DNA from: an uncultured Prevotella sp.
GTDB taxonomy: Bacteria > Bacteroidota > Bacteroidia > Bacteroidales > Bacteroidaceae
Assembly: GCA_900547085.1 (NCBI GenBank)
Contig: URFI01000024.1
Location: 1 to 15,399 of the forward strand
Length of the DNA stretch: 15,399 bases
Direction of reading: 5' to 3'
The notes below the pieces were generated by a model. The model worked only from the letters and a program-made list of their open reading frames with translations. It was not told the DNA's origin and did no database searches. Shown here in pieces: positions 6,551 through 14,674 of the stretch. Every line of letters begins with the position of its first letter. The stretch's first letter is position 1. A program made the translations under genes and the position numbers.

Positions 6551-7798
6551 ATGAAACAACGAATCATGATGCTGCTGTTGTCTGCCGTTGCCGTGCAAGG
6601 CTTTGCCCAGCTTACGTTGGAGCGTTGCCATGAGTTGGCTCGCAGACAGTATCCTGTCATCAAGCAATACGAGTTGGTCAGACAGAGCAAGAACTACACG
6701 GTTTCCAACGCTTCAAAGGCCTATTTGCCACAAGTGAAGGTAAGTTTGGGAGCCAATGGGTTCACCAATCCGCTGGATTTGACCGAACAAATGAAAGCTT
6801 CGGGCCAGGCTGATATGAAGAACTACCTGCTCAATGGCAGCGTACAGATTAACCAGGTGATTTACGATGGAGGTGGCATCTCCGCTCGTAAGCAGCTGGC
6901 CAAGGCGCAAGCCGAAGTTGACGAAAACCAGTTGAACGTGCGTTTGTACGACATCAATCAACGAGTGGACCAGCTATATTTCGGCATTCTGATGCTGGAT
7001 GAACAACTCAAGCAAGTAAAACTCTTACAGAACGACTTGCAGTTGAGTCGCAATACCGTTGAAGCCATGTTGAAAGGTGGCGTTGCTAACCAGTCTGATT
7101 TGGATGCAGTAGCCGTAGAGCAGGTTCGTGCCGAGCAGCAAGAGGGCAGTCTTCGTGCCTCACGACGTTCGTATGCGCGGATGCTTGGACTGTTCATCGG
7201 ACAGGAGGTGGATGAGAAAACCCAACTGGCGAAGCCTGTCATGCCAGAAGTTTTGCCAGACAGCACGTCGCATCGTCCCGAATTGTCGTACTTCGCAGCG
7301 CAGTCAAAATTGCTCGATACGCAGCGCAAGGCATTGAACAGTCAGCTCAATCCCACAATAAGTGCTTTCGCCATGGGCATGTATCATAACAAAGTGATGG
7401 ACATCATGCGTCCGGGAATGATTGCGGGTGGCATTACGTTGTCATGGAACGTGGCACCTTTTTATACGCGTAAGAACGATTTGAGGAATCTGGAAACCAA
7501 GAAAAGGCAGATTGAAAGCGAGCGTGAAACCTTTCTTTTCAACACACGTTTGCAAAACCAACAGTCGGCAGGGGTTGTGGACGACCTGCGTAAGAAGCTG
7601 GAACAAGACACGCGCATCATCACTTTGCGTGAGCGCATCCATGACACGTCGGTGAAAAAGGTGCAGAATGGCATTGAGAGCATCAACGAAATGCTGCGCG
7701 ATGTCAATGCGGTGAGCGAGGCACGGCAGCAGAAAACCATTCATGAAATACAGCTCTTGCAAGCAATTTATCAACTCAAAAACATCAATAACAACTGA
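6551..7798 (+). CDS. TolC-family outer-membrane efflux protein
   Basis: A 415-residue outer-membrane channel of the OEP (TolC) superfamily. Residues 1-20 are a Sec signal peptide ending in FAQ. Two long helical hairpin repeats follow: LTLERCHELARRQYPVIKQYELVRQSKNYTVSNASKAYLP-type opening helix, the amphipathic coil around 115-215 containing GGVANQSDLDAVAVEQ, and the second repeat around 315-410 ending QLLQAIYQLKNI. These match the family's strand and helical-barrel layout, and the length is typical. TolC trimers span the outer membrane and periplasm and dock onto an HlyD adaptor. This one is the first gene of its operon and overlaps none; the adaptor gene starts 1 nt after its stop. The substrate exported cannot be inferred. 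Confidence 0.92.
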   Translation: MKQRIMMLLLSAVAVQGFAQLTLERCHELARRQYPVIKQYELVRQSKNYTVSNASKAYLPQVKVSLGANGFTNPLDLTEQMKASGQADMKNYLLNGSVQINQVIYDGGGISARKQLAKAQAEVDENQLNVRLYDINQRVDQLYFGILMLDEQLKQVKLLQNDLQLSRNTVEAMLKGGVANQSDLDAVAVEQVRAEQQEGSLRASRRSYARMLGLFIGQEVDEKTQLAKPVMPEVLPDSTSHRPELSYFAAQSKLLDTQRKALNSQLNPTISAFAMGMYHNKVMDIMRPGMIAGGITLSWNVAPFYTRKNDLRNLETKKRQIESERETFLFNTRLQNQQSAGVVDDLRKKLEQDTRIITLRERIHDTSVKKVQNGIESINEMLRDVNAVSEARQQKTIHEIQLLQAIYQLKNINNN

Positions 7799-7799
7799 T

Positions 7800-8693
7800 A
7801 TGAAAACGATGAAGATAGTGATGGTCGGGCTTGTTGGCATCTTGTCGGCATGTTCGTCACACGAGAATAAATACGATGCGACTGGTCTTTTTGAAGCGAC
7901 GGAGGTCGTTGTATCGGCCGAACAAAATGGCAAATTGTTGCAACTGGGGGTTACCGAAGGTTCTGAAGTGAATAAAGGGCAGCAGGTAGGCTTGATAGAT
8001 ACGGTTCAATTGACCTTGAAAGCCCGTCAGGTTGGGGCCAACTCCAAGTCCATTGCCAGTCAGAAACCGGATGTAAACGCGCAGATAGCCGTGCTCAGGC
8101 AGCAGCTCAAGCAGGCCGAACAGGAGCGTCAACGATTTGAAAGACTGGTAAATGATGGGGCTGCCAACCGCAAACAATTGGACGATGCCACATCGGCCGT
8201 TCGGGTGTTGAAGCGTCAATTGGCTGCACAGCAGTCTTCTTTGAACAATAGTACGCGTGCGCTTAATTCCCAAATCAGTGCGAACGACATCCAAAAATAT
8301 CAGGTACTTGACCAGTTGAAGAAGTGTCATATCACCTCACCGCTTACGGGTACCGTGCTTGAGAAATATGCCGAAGAGGGCGAGTTCGCCTCTATCGGCA
8401 AGCCATTGTTCAAGGTTGCCGACACCAAGAACCTCTTTTTGCGCGCCTATCTCACCAGTCGGCAGTTGGAAAAGGTGAAGATTGGACAGCAAGTGACCGT
8501 CTTTAGCGATTACGGAGATGACACCAGCAAGGAATATAAGGGAAAGGTGGTTTGGATATCACCACGCTCTGAATTCACCCCGAAGACCATCTTGACCGAT
8601 GACGAACGTGCCGATCAGGTGTATGCCGTGAAGATTGCCGTGCAGAATGACGGTCACATCAAGATTGGTATGTATGGTGGGATGAAGTTGTAA
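7800..8693 (+). CDS. HlyD/YbhG-family periplasmic adaptor lipoprotein
   Basis: A 297-residue membrane-fusion protein linking the ABC-2 transporter to the TolC-like channel. The N terminus has a lipoprotein signal with lipobox LSAC (C18), so anchoring is by lipid. A biotinyl-lipoyl half-motif follows (VVVSAEQNGKLLQLGVTEGSEVNKGQQVGLID, about 36-67). A coiled-coil hairpin with many Q, K and R residues runs about 90-175. The second lipoyl half is ITSPLTGTVLEKYAEEGEFASIGKPLFKVAD, followed by a beta-barrel segment (FLRAYLTSRQLEKVKIGQQVTVF). The frame is open upstream into the TolC gene, but the ATG at 7800, 1 nt past that stop, directly precedes the signal sequence. ATPase and permease genes follow 7 nt downstream. 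Close in plan to E. coli YbhG. Confidence 0.92.
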   Translation: MKTMKIVMVGLVGILSACSSHENKYDATGLFEATEVVVSAEQNGKLLQLGVTEGSEVNKGQQVGLIDTVQLTLKARQVGANSKSIASQKPDVNAQIAVLRQQLKQAEQERQRFERLVNDGAANRKQLDDATSAVRVLKRQLAAQQSSLNNSTRALNSQISANDIQKYQVLDQLKKCHITSPLTGTVLEKYAEEGEFASIGKPLFKVADTKNLFLRAYLTSRQLEKVKIGQQVTVFSDYGDDTSKEYKGKVVWISPRSEFTPKTILTDDERADQVYAVKIAVQNDGHIKIGMYGGMKL

Positions 8694-8700
8694 GATAGGA

Positions 8701-10194
8701 ATGAACGCGATAGAAGTAAGTCATATCACCAAAAGTTACGATGATGTCCAGGCGCTGGATGATGTTTCTTTCAGCGTGAAGCAAGGAGAAGTGTTCGGAC
8801 TTATAGGCCCCGATGGTGCCGGCAAGACATCTCTGTTTCGCATTATGGCATCACTTTTGCTGGCAGATGCCGGCACTGTAAGTGTCGAAGGCTATGACGT
8901 GGTGAGCCAATATAAAGAAATTCGCCAGCGTGTGGGCTACATGCCGGGCAAGTTTTCGTTGTATCAAGATTTGACAGTAGAGGAGAATCTCCAGTTTTTT
9001 GCCGATCTTTTTGGCACCACCATCGCTGCCGGATACGATGGAATCAAAGCCATTTACTCGCAGATAGAGCCTTTCAAAAATCGGAAGGCGGGTGCGTTGT
9101 CGGGTGGTATGAAACAGAAATTGGCTCTTTCTTGTGCGCTTGTCCATCAACCAAGCGTGCTGTTTTTGGATGAACCCACCACAGGTGTTGATCCTGTTTC
9201 GCGTAAAGAATTGTGGCAGATGCTGGGAATGCTGAAGGAAAGGAATATCACCATTGTGGCCGCAACGCCTTATTTGGACGAGATACGCTGCTGTGAGCGG
9301 GTGGCTTTTCTGGACAATGGACGGGTGAGGGCTATCGATGGTCCCGATGAAATCTTAACGCAGTTTGCCGATATCTTCAATCCTGAAGGTCTGAAGCATG
9401 AGGATAAGTCTGGTCAAGAGCAGCAAGGAACGGCGGAAGAGGGGCAGCAAGAGAAGGCGGAAGATGTGATACAGGTCGAACATTTGGTCAAGGCTTTTGG
9501 GACGTTCCATGCCGTTGACGACATTTCTTTCAGCGTTCATCGTGGCGAAATCTTTGGCTTTTTAGGCGCAAACGGTGCTGGAAAAACCACTGCCATGCAC
9601 ATGCTTACGGGATTGAACAAGCCCACAAGCGGCAAATGTAAGGTAGCTGGATTTGACATACGCAAGCATTCGGAGCAGATTAAGAAGCACATTGGCTACA
9701 TGAGTCAACGCTTTTCTCTGTATGAAGATATGACCGTGGCTCAGAACATCAAGCTTTTTGGCGGCATCTATGGCATGAGTAAGCAAGCCATTGCCACCAA
9801 GATGGACGACATGCTCAAGCAGTTGCATTTCGAGGAGCATCGCGATTCACTGGTCAAGTCGTTGCCATTGGGGTGGAAACAGAAGCTCGCTTTCTCGGTA
9901 AGTATCTTCCACGAACCCGAAGTGGTGTTCCTGGATGAACCTACTGGGGGTGTGGATCCGGCCACGAGGCGACAGTTTTGGGAACTCATCTATGCTGCTT
10001 CGGCGCGCGGTATCACCGTGTTTGTCACCACGCACTATATGGATGAGGCCGAATATTGTGACCGAATCTCCATTATGGTGGATGGAAAGATTCGTGCCAT
10101 GGGTACACCCGACGAGCTGAAACGAACATACCGTTGCAACGATATGGATGAGGTGTTTACGCTATTGGCACGCCAAGCCACCCGTGGAGAATAA
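8701..10194 (+). CDS. Tandem ABC transporter ATP-binding protein (YbhF type, two fused NBDs)
   Basis: A 497-residue protein with two nucleotide-binding domains in one chain, powering an ABC-2 exporter from the cytoplasmic face. NBD1 (about 1-228): Walker A GPDGAGKTS (36-44), signature LSGGM (133-137), Walker B VLFLDEP (153-159), but Pro at 190 where the switch His normally lies. NBD2 (about 256-497): Walker A GANGAGKTT (289-297), degenerate signature LPLGW (388-392), Walker B VVFLDEP (408-414), H-loop H445. The fault pattern means one composite ATP site (NBD2 Walker plus NBD1 signature) is canonical and the other degenerate. The linker (about 228-255) is rich in Gln and Glu and contains a 24-nt tandem duplication. 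E. coli YbhF has the same LPLG-type second signature. The permease gene starts 18 nt later. Confidence 0.94.
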   Translation: MNAIEVSHITKSYDDVQALDDVSFSVKQGEVFGLIGPDGAGKTSLFRIMASLLLADAGTVSVEGYDVVSQYKEIRQRVGYMPGKFSLYQDLTVEENLQFFADLFGTTIAAGYDGIKAIYSQIEPFKNRKAGALSGGMKQKLALSCALVHQPSVLFLDEPTTGVDPVSRKELWQMLGMLKERNITIVAATPYLDEIRCCERVAFLDNGRVRAIDGPDEILTQFADIFNPEGLKHEDKSGQEQQGTAEEGQQEKAEDVIQVEHLVKAFGTFHAVDDISFSVHRGEIFGFLGANGAGKTTAMHMLTGLNKPTSGKCKVAGFDIRKHSEQIKKHIGYMSQRFSLYEDMTVAQNIKLFGGIYGMSKQAIATKMDDMLKQLHFEEHRDSLVKSLPLGWKQKLAFSVSIFHEPEVVFLDEPTGGVDPATRRQFWELIYAASARGITVFVTTHYMDEAEYCDRISIMVDGKIRAMGTPDELKRTYRCNDMDEVFTLLARQATRGE

Positions 10195-10212
10195 TGTTTA
10201 GCGAGAAAAAGA

Positions 10213-11307
10213 ATGAATCAGTTTAACTCATTTGTCATCAAAGAAACGAAACATATCATGAGAGACCGGCGCACTATGCTGATTCTCTTTGGCATGCCGG
10301 TAGTGATGATGCTCATTTTTGGCTTCGCCATCACCACCGACATCAAGGATGTGAAGGTGGCCATTGTCACTTCTTCGATGGATAGTCGTACGCAACAAGT
10401 GGTTCACAGCCTGGATGCGTCGGGCAATTTCATTGTCACTCATACGGTTGGAACGACGAAAGAGGCCAAACAATTGCTGTCAGACAACAAGGTGAACATG
10501 GCCATCGCTTTCTCTCCCGATTTCGGAAACAATCGGTATAGCGGTCTGGTTGGCGTCCAATTCATCGCTGATTATACGGATCCGAACATCGCTGAACAGC
10601 AGGTGTCGTATGCCCAACAAATCGTTATGGACGAACTAACGAGAGAAATGCATGGAGAAAGCAGACCTGCCGTCAACACCCAACTGCTGTATAATCCACA
10701 GATGAAGAGTGCATACAACTTTGTTCCTGGCACCATGGGTATGCTCATGATGCTTATTTGCGCCATGATGACCTCGGTGAGCATTGTCCGTGAGAAAGAA
10801 AGAGGTACGATGGAGGTGCTCCTGGTATCGCCTGTCAAGCCGCTGTACATCATGATAGCCAAGGCTGTGCCTTACTTTGTACTGTCCATCCTGATACTCA
10901 TCAGCATCCTACTCATCTCGAAGTTTATCCTTGCCGTGCCCATTGCGGGCAACGTGGCACTCATCTTTGGTGTTTCGTTGCTGTACATCCTGTTGTCGTT
11001 GGCTTTGGGATTGCTCATCAGTGTGGTTGCCAACACGCAAGTAGTGGCCTTGCTGATGTCGGGTATGTTGCTCATGATGCCGAGCACGATGCTCTCTGGA
11101 ATGATTTATCCCATCGAGAGTATGCCGGCCATTCTGCGTTATCTCTCGGCTATCATCCCAGCCAGATGGTATGTGTCGGCCATGAAGAAACTGATGATTA
11201 TGGGCGTTGATGTGCAGATGGTGTACAAAGAACTGGCTGTACTCACAGCCATGGCCGTTGTATTGTTAGCCGTTGCGTTGAAGAAATTTAAAATCAGACT
11301 GTCATGA
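10213..11307 (+). CDS. ABC-2 type transporter permease (YbhS-like), first of two
   Basis: A 364-residue inner-membrane permease. The layout is typical of ABC2_membrane_3: a short cytoplasmic N terminus (FVIKETKHIMRDRRT), a first membrane helix at about 22-42, an extracytoplasmic domain to about 170, and five further helices between about 171 and 355. The cytoplasmic coupling segment REKERGTMEVLLVSPVKP (about 193-210) is the family's most recognisable motif, contacting the ATPase. The late LSGMIYPIESMPAILRYLS region before the final helices is also characteristic. It pairs with the next gene, with which it overlaps by 4 nt (ATGA at 11304-11307), so the working unit is likely a heterodimer with the tandem ATPase. 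Substrate unknown. Confidence 0.93.
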   Translation: MNQFNSFVIKETKHIMRDRRTMLILFGMPVVMMLIFGFAITTDIKDVKVAIVTSSMDSRTQQVVHSLDASGNFIVTHTVGTTKEAKQLLSDNKVNMAIAFSPDFGNNRYSGLVGVQFIADYTDPNIAEQQVSYAQQIVMDELTREMHGESRPAVNTQLLYNPQMKSAYNFVPGTMGMLMMLICAMMTSVSIVREKERGTMEVLLVSPVKPLYIMIAKAVPYFVLSILILISILLISKFILAVPIAGNVALIFGVSLLYILLSLALGLLISVVANTQVVALLMSGMLLMMPSTMLSGMIYPIESMPAILRYLSAIIPARWYVSAMKKLMIMGVDVQMVYKELAVLTAMAVVLLAVALKKFKIRLS

Positions 11308-12392
11308 CACTGTCCTATCTCATTGAAAAAGAATTCATCCAGATTCGGCACAATCCATTCATTCCCAAGCTGATACTGTTTTTTCCAATCGCCATCATGC
11401 TGGTGTTTCCGTGGATTACCAGTATGGAGGTGAAGAACATCTATATCACCGTGGTTGATAACGATCACAGTACGCTGTCGCAACGCTTGGTGCAGCGCAT
11501 CCAATCATCGCCCTATTTCAAGTTCTCGGGTATGGCTCAGACCAATGAAGAGGCCATGCAGGCCATCGAAAGGAATGATGCCGACGTGGTACTCACCATT
11601 CCTCACTACTACGAGCGTGACCATGTGAACGGACTACAGCCACAGGTTTTCATCTCTGCCAATGCCGTGGATGGCACCAAGGGTGGCATGGGATCGGCAT
11701 ATTTGGCCCAGATTGTGAACCAAAACTTGCAGGACGGACAAGTCAAACCGATGGAGTCGCCGTTCTCTACCGTGGCACTGTTCAATCCTCACAAGAGCTA
11801 CAAGCTGTTCATGATTCCTGCCCTGATGTCGTTGGTGGTCATCATGCTGTGTGGTTTTCTCTTGGCCTTAAACATTGTCAGCGAAAAAGAAGCCGGTACG
11901 ATTGAGCAGATGAACGTGACGCCTGTGAGCAAACTCCAGTTTATTCTCTCAAAAATGATTCCCTATTGGATCATATCAGCTGTTGTCATCATAGAGTGTA
12001 TTTTCCTGGCTTGGCTGGTTTTTGGCATTTTTCCGGCAGGCAACATTGTGCTGATATTTCTCTTGTCCATGCTCCTGGCCTTGATATTCAGCGGCATCGG
12101 ACTCATCATTTCCAACTATAGTGATGCTATGCAGGAAGCCATGTTCGTGATGTTTTTCATCATTATGTTTGTTATGATGCTCAGTGGACTATTCACTCCC
12201 GTGGCCAGTATGCCCGATTGGGCGCAGAAGTTGACGCTGGCTAACCCCGTGACCTACTTCATCGAGGGCATGCGAACGGTGTTTATTCGAGGGGGCAACT
12301 TGGCTTCCATAGCCCAAGACCTGCTCATCTTGCTTGTGTTCGCCATCGTCATCGATGTGTGGGCGGTGTTCAGTTACAAGAAAATACAGTAA
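11304..12392 (+). CDS. ABC-2 type transporter permease (YbhR-like), second of two
   Basis: A 362-residue partner permease. It starts at the ATGA overlapping the previous stop, which implies translational coupling. The first helix is at about 23-40, the extracytoplasmic domain runs to about 165, and five membrane helices lie between about 170 and 358. The coupling motif SEKEAGTIEQMNVTPVSK (about 193-210) parallels that of the upstream permease, and LSGLFTPVASMPDWAQKL sits before the final helices. The two permeases are clearly related but divergent, consistent with an old duplication. This is the last gene of the operon; a candidate 3' structure overlaps the stop codon (12389-12471). Together the five genes encode outer-membrane channel, adaptor, ATPase and both membrane subunits. 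Confidence 0.93.
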   Translation: MTLSYLIEKEFIQIRHNPFIPKLILFFPIAIMLVFPWITSMEVKNIYITVVDNDHSTLSQRLVQRIQSSPYFKFSGMAQTNEEAMQAIERNDADVVLTIPHYYERDHVNGLQPQVFISANAVDGTKGGMGSAYLAQIVNQNLQDGQVKPMESPFSTVALFNPHKSYKLFMIPALMSLVVIMLCGFLLALNIVSEKEAGTIEQMNVTPVSKLQFILSKMIPYWIISAVVIIECIFLAWLVFGIFPAGNIVLIFLLSMLLALIFSGIGLIISNYSDAMQEAMFVMFFIIMFVMMLSGLFTPVASMPDWAQKLTLANPVTYFIEGMRTVFIRGGNLASIAQDLLILLVFAIVIDVWAVFSYKKIQ

Positions 12393-12471
12393 ACGTTTGT
12401 CCCATCATCCATAAGGATGTCCAAAAAATCGGCCGCAGTTGAATCGCTTAACTGGGACCGATGACGTTTAC
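12389..12471 (+). other. Possible structured 3' end of the efflux operon
   Basis: An 8-nt outer pair (12389-12396 with 12464-12471) encloses a small CATCC/GGATG stem and a larger hairpin, 12430-12440 with 12450-12460, in which 9 of 11 positions pair. There is no T run after it, so this is not a classical intrinsic terminator. The following stretch, 12472-12556, contains only short dyads (such as GATGGA at 12491 with TCCATC at 12506) and no gene. Confidence 0.3.
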
Positions 12472-12556
12472 ATACATGGCAAATGTAATAGATGGATGAC
12501 ATACTTCCATCCGCAGCCGTTAGTCGTTTAAATAGAGAGTAATGGGTGGAAGATGG

Positions 12557-12967
12557 CGCATGTCGTTGACTTTTTTTACCAAATAATACCCCAAAAACGG
12601 CACTTCAAATCTTTCAATCTAGAAAAAATCAATAGGCAAACAGGATGCAAATAAGAGATAATTGGGGCTGAAAATGCGATTTTCACCTTCAGCGCATAGC
12701 TTTTATTAGCTTATATGCATCATTTTGGTGCTCAATTTTCATGCTCTTGCTTTGCAAAAGCATGCAGATTGCAGCCTTGAAGCAATGCTTTTAATGAAGA
12801 AAAGCTTGAAAAACAACCCCCTGAGTGTGATTGTTAACCATAACGTATTGGCTCACAGGTACATCTGAAAGCCGCTTCATATTTGGCTTATTTGCAACGA
12901 AACGATTGTTGTTTGTAAATAAGCCAAATATGAAGCGGATACTTGTCAAGAATATTCACATCCATGA
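12557..12967 (-). repeat. Intergenic repeat element, copy 2 (about 411 nt)
   Basis: Read on the reverse strand from 12967 to 12557, this carries the same blocks in the same order as 5921-6331: TCATGGATGT and TTCTTGACAA, hairpin (12938-12872), palindromic modules (12792 to about 12705), the 36-nt perfect block (12638-12603), then the GCCGTTTT/GGGG tail to ATGCG. It begins 51 nt past the stop codon of the DASS gene, in that gene's direction of transcription, as copy 1 does relative to coaW. It occupies most of the 626-nt gap between the efflux operon and the DASS gene. No coding potential was recognised. Confidence 0.7.
12872..12938 (-). repeat. Long hairpin at the 5' end of repeat copy 2
   Basis: Arms 12872-12893 and 12917-12938 are perfect 22-nt complements with a 23-nt loop, the strongest simple inverted repeat in the window. 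It corresponds to 5963-6004 in copy 1. It may also act on the 3' end of the DASS transcript, whose stop is about 80 nt away, but no T tract follows it on the reverse strand. Confidence 0.8.
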
Positions 12968-13018
12968 TACCGCTGGGGTAGGATGCCTACAGCGTGACAT
13001 GGTGATCAATTTGCTATG

Positions 13019-14491
13019 CTACAACAAATGGGTCTCGCCAATAAAGAACAGGAGTGCGTAACCCAATATCATGCTGATGATACCCATAGTTAAGCCCACC
13101 TTGAGCATGTCGTTCTGCTTGACCAGTCCTGTTGAATAGGCGATGGCGTTTGGTGGCGTTGAGATAGGCAAGCACATGGCTGAAGAAGCAGCGATGGCAA
13201 TACCGATCAATATCGTAGATGTGCCGCCAATGGAATTGAGGGTGTCGCCCATGCCTGCACATACAACGCTCAATATCGGAACCAGCAAGGCCGCTGTTGC
13301 AGTGTTGGAGATGAAGTTGGACAAGAAATAACAAATCAATCCCGACAAAATCAGTATGATTACCGGACTGAATTCCTTGAAAGGAATGCTCTCGATGGCA
13401 CGGTCGGCCAAGCCAGAACCGTTCATGCCAAGGCCTAAGGCAAATCCGCCGGCCACCATCCAGATAACACTCCAGTTGATTTCTTGCAAATCTTTACCTG
13501 TAATGACGCCCGTAATAGCAAAAATACCCATAGGTACCATAGCCACGGTGTTAGAGTCCATGCCGGTAATCTTGCCTGGGATGAGCCAGAGAAGAATGGT
13601 GATGATGAAAGTTCCGCTTACTACCCACATGCGCCATCCGCTCTGTATGCGCCCTTTGATTTCCAACTCAATGGTCTTTTGGGTAAAGGGGAAGAACTTC
13701 AAGATGGTGCGCCACGAAATGAACAGCAGGATGATGACTAATGGAAACATAAATGCCATCCAGTTACCAAAGCTGATGCCCATGTTCAATCCTTCAGGGT
13801 CGTTGAGGGCTTGTAGTGCGATTGCGTTCGGTGGTGTGCCGATGGGCGTGGCCATACCGCCAAGGTTGGCGGCTACAGGGATGCTCATAGTCAGTGCGAT
13901 GCGCCCCTTACCGTTGGGTGGAAGGGCTGCGAATACAGGGGTGAGGAAGGTGAGCATCATGGCTGCCGTGGCAGTATTGCTGACAAACATGGAGAAAATG
14001 CCGGTGATAAGGAGGAACCCTAAAAGTACGTTCTCACTCTTGCGTCCGAACGGTTTGATGAGGTTACGGGCCAAAAGAACATCCAATCCCGATTTTGTCG
14101 CTGCAATGGCGAGGATGAATCCGCCCAAGAACAGGATGATGACCGGGTTGGCAAAGGTGGCCATAATCTCCTTTGATTTGAGCAAGGTGCCGAATACTTC
14201 ATTCTCTTCGCCCTTGAACATGGCAAGACTGTTGTTGGAAACAGTTAAGCACATCACGGTGATGATGGCTAATGAGGTGGCCCACGAAGGCACGGCTTCG
14301 GTGATCCACGACAGGGTGGCGAACACAAAAATGGCGATGATTCGCTGCTGAATGACGGTCAATCCATCGATGCCGAAGGTATCAATGGGGAGGTTCCATA
14401 CGATGGCGGTCACGGCTATGATTCCTAAGAAGGTAAACAGCTTCTTGGTATTCAGCCGACCGCCCATGACGTTTTCTTTTTCTTCTTCCAT
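13019..14491 (-). CDS. DASS (SLC13) family anion:sodium symporter
   Basis: A 490-residue inner-membrane carrier of the divalent anion:Na+ symporter family, which takes up dicarboxylates such as succinate, or sulfate, with sodium. Two inverted structural repeats each show the family signature: SNTATAA at 171-177 with GTPPN at 218-222, and SNTATAA at 395-401 with STPPNA at 444-449. These helical hairpins hold the Na+ and substrate sites. WITEAVP (62-68), in the conserved N-terminal region, is also characteristic. About eleven hydrophobic spans are visible. Length is normal. The ATG at 14491 follows a -7 element on the reverse strand by 34 nt. It is monocistronic and convergent with the efflux operon. 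Dicarboxylate is more likely than sulfate because of the SdcS-like motifs, but this is inference. Confidence 0.92.
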   Translation of the reverse strand: MEEEKENVMGGRLNTKKLFTFLGIIAVTAIVWNLPIDTFGIDGLTVIQQRIIAIFVFATLSWITEAVPSWATSLAIITVMCLTVSNNSLAMFKGEENEVFGTLLKSKEIMATFANPVIILFLGGFILAIAATKSGLDVLLARNLIKPFGRKSENVLLGFLLITGIFSMFVSNTATAAMMLTFLTPVFAALPPNGKGRIALTMSIPVAANLGGMATPIGTPPNAIALQALNDPEGLNMGISFGNWMAFMFPLVIILLFISWRTILKFFPFTQKTIELEIKGRIQSGWRMWVVSGTFIITILLWLIPGKITGMDSNTVAMVPMGIFAITGVITGKDLQEINWSVIWMVAGGFALGLGMNGSGLADRAIESIPFKEFSPVIILILSGLICYFLSNFISNTATAALLVPILSVVCAGMGDTLNSIGGTSTILIGIAIAASSAMCLPISTPPNAIAYSTGLVKQNDMLKVGLTMGIISMILGYALLFFIGETHLL

Positions 14492-14525
14492 GGTTAATTG
14501 AGTGTTTAGTTATAGTTATATTGGG

Positions 14526-14533
14526 CAAAGATA
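14526..14533 (-). promoter_or_regulatory. Putative -7 element for the DASS transporter gene
   Basis: On the reverse strand this reads TATCTTTG, matching TAnnTTTG, and ends 34 nt before the ATG at 14491. A reverse-strand TTTG at 14549-14552 lies 15 nt upstream, closer than the usual -33 spacing. Confidence 0.5.
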
Positions 14534-14674
14534 TGATTTTTTTTGTTACAAATAAAATTATAACACAAAAATAGTGAAAAACATCTTTTTACCTTCTTGT
14601 ATGACGGGCGCACAAAGTGGTGGAAAGATTGAAAAATCGTGGCACATCATTGTAGCTATTGTTCGATAATTTTG

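Noticed and set aside
5921..12967. Composite transposon carrying the efflux operon
   Set aside because: No transposase, terminal target duplication or compositional break is visible, and the two flanking elements have diverged too far for a recent joint insertion. Retained only as repeats.
12831..13061. 76-codon ORF across the hairpin of repeat copy 2 and the end of the DASS gene
   Set aside because: It overlaps a real gene on the other strand and a long inverted repeat, with no recognisable protein features.
13356..14351. 331-codon rightward ORF antisense to the DASS gene
   Set aside because: It lies fully inside a well-supported gene, its product is Met/Pro/Arg-rich in the way antisense readings of membrane proteins are, and no domain or start context is seen.
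1515..14636. Shared 13-mer GAAAGATTGAAAA at 1515 and near 14624
   Set aside because: Low-complexity and of a length expected by chance in 15 kb; the flanks do not align.
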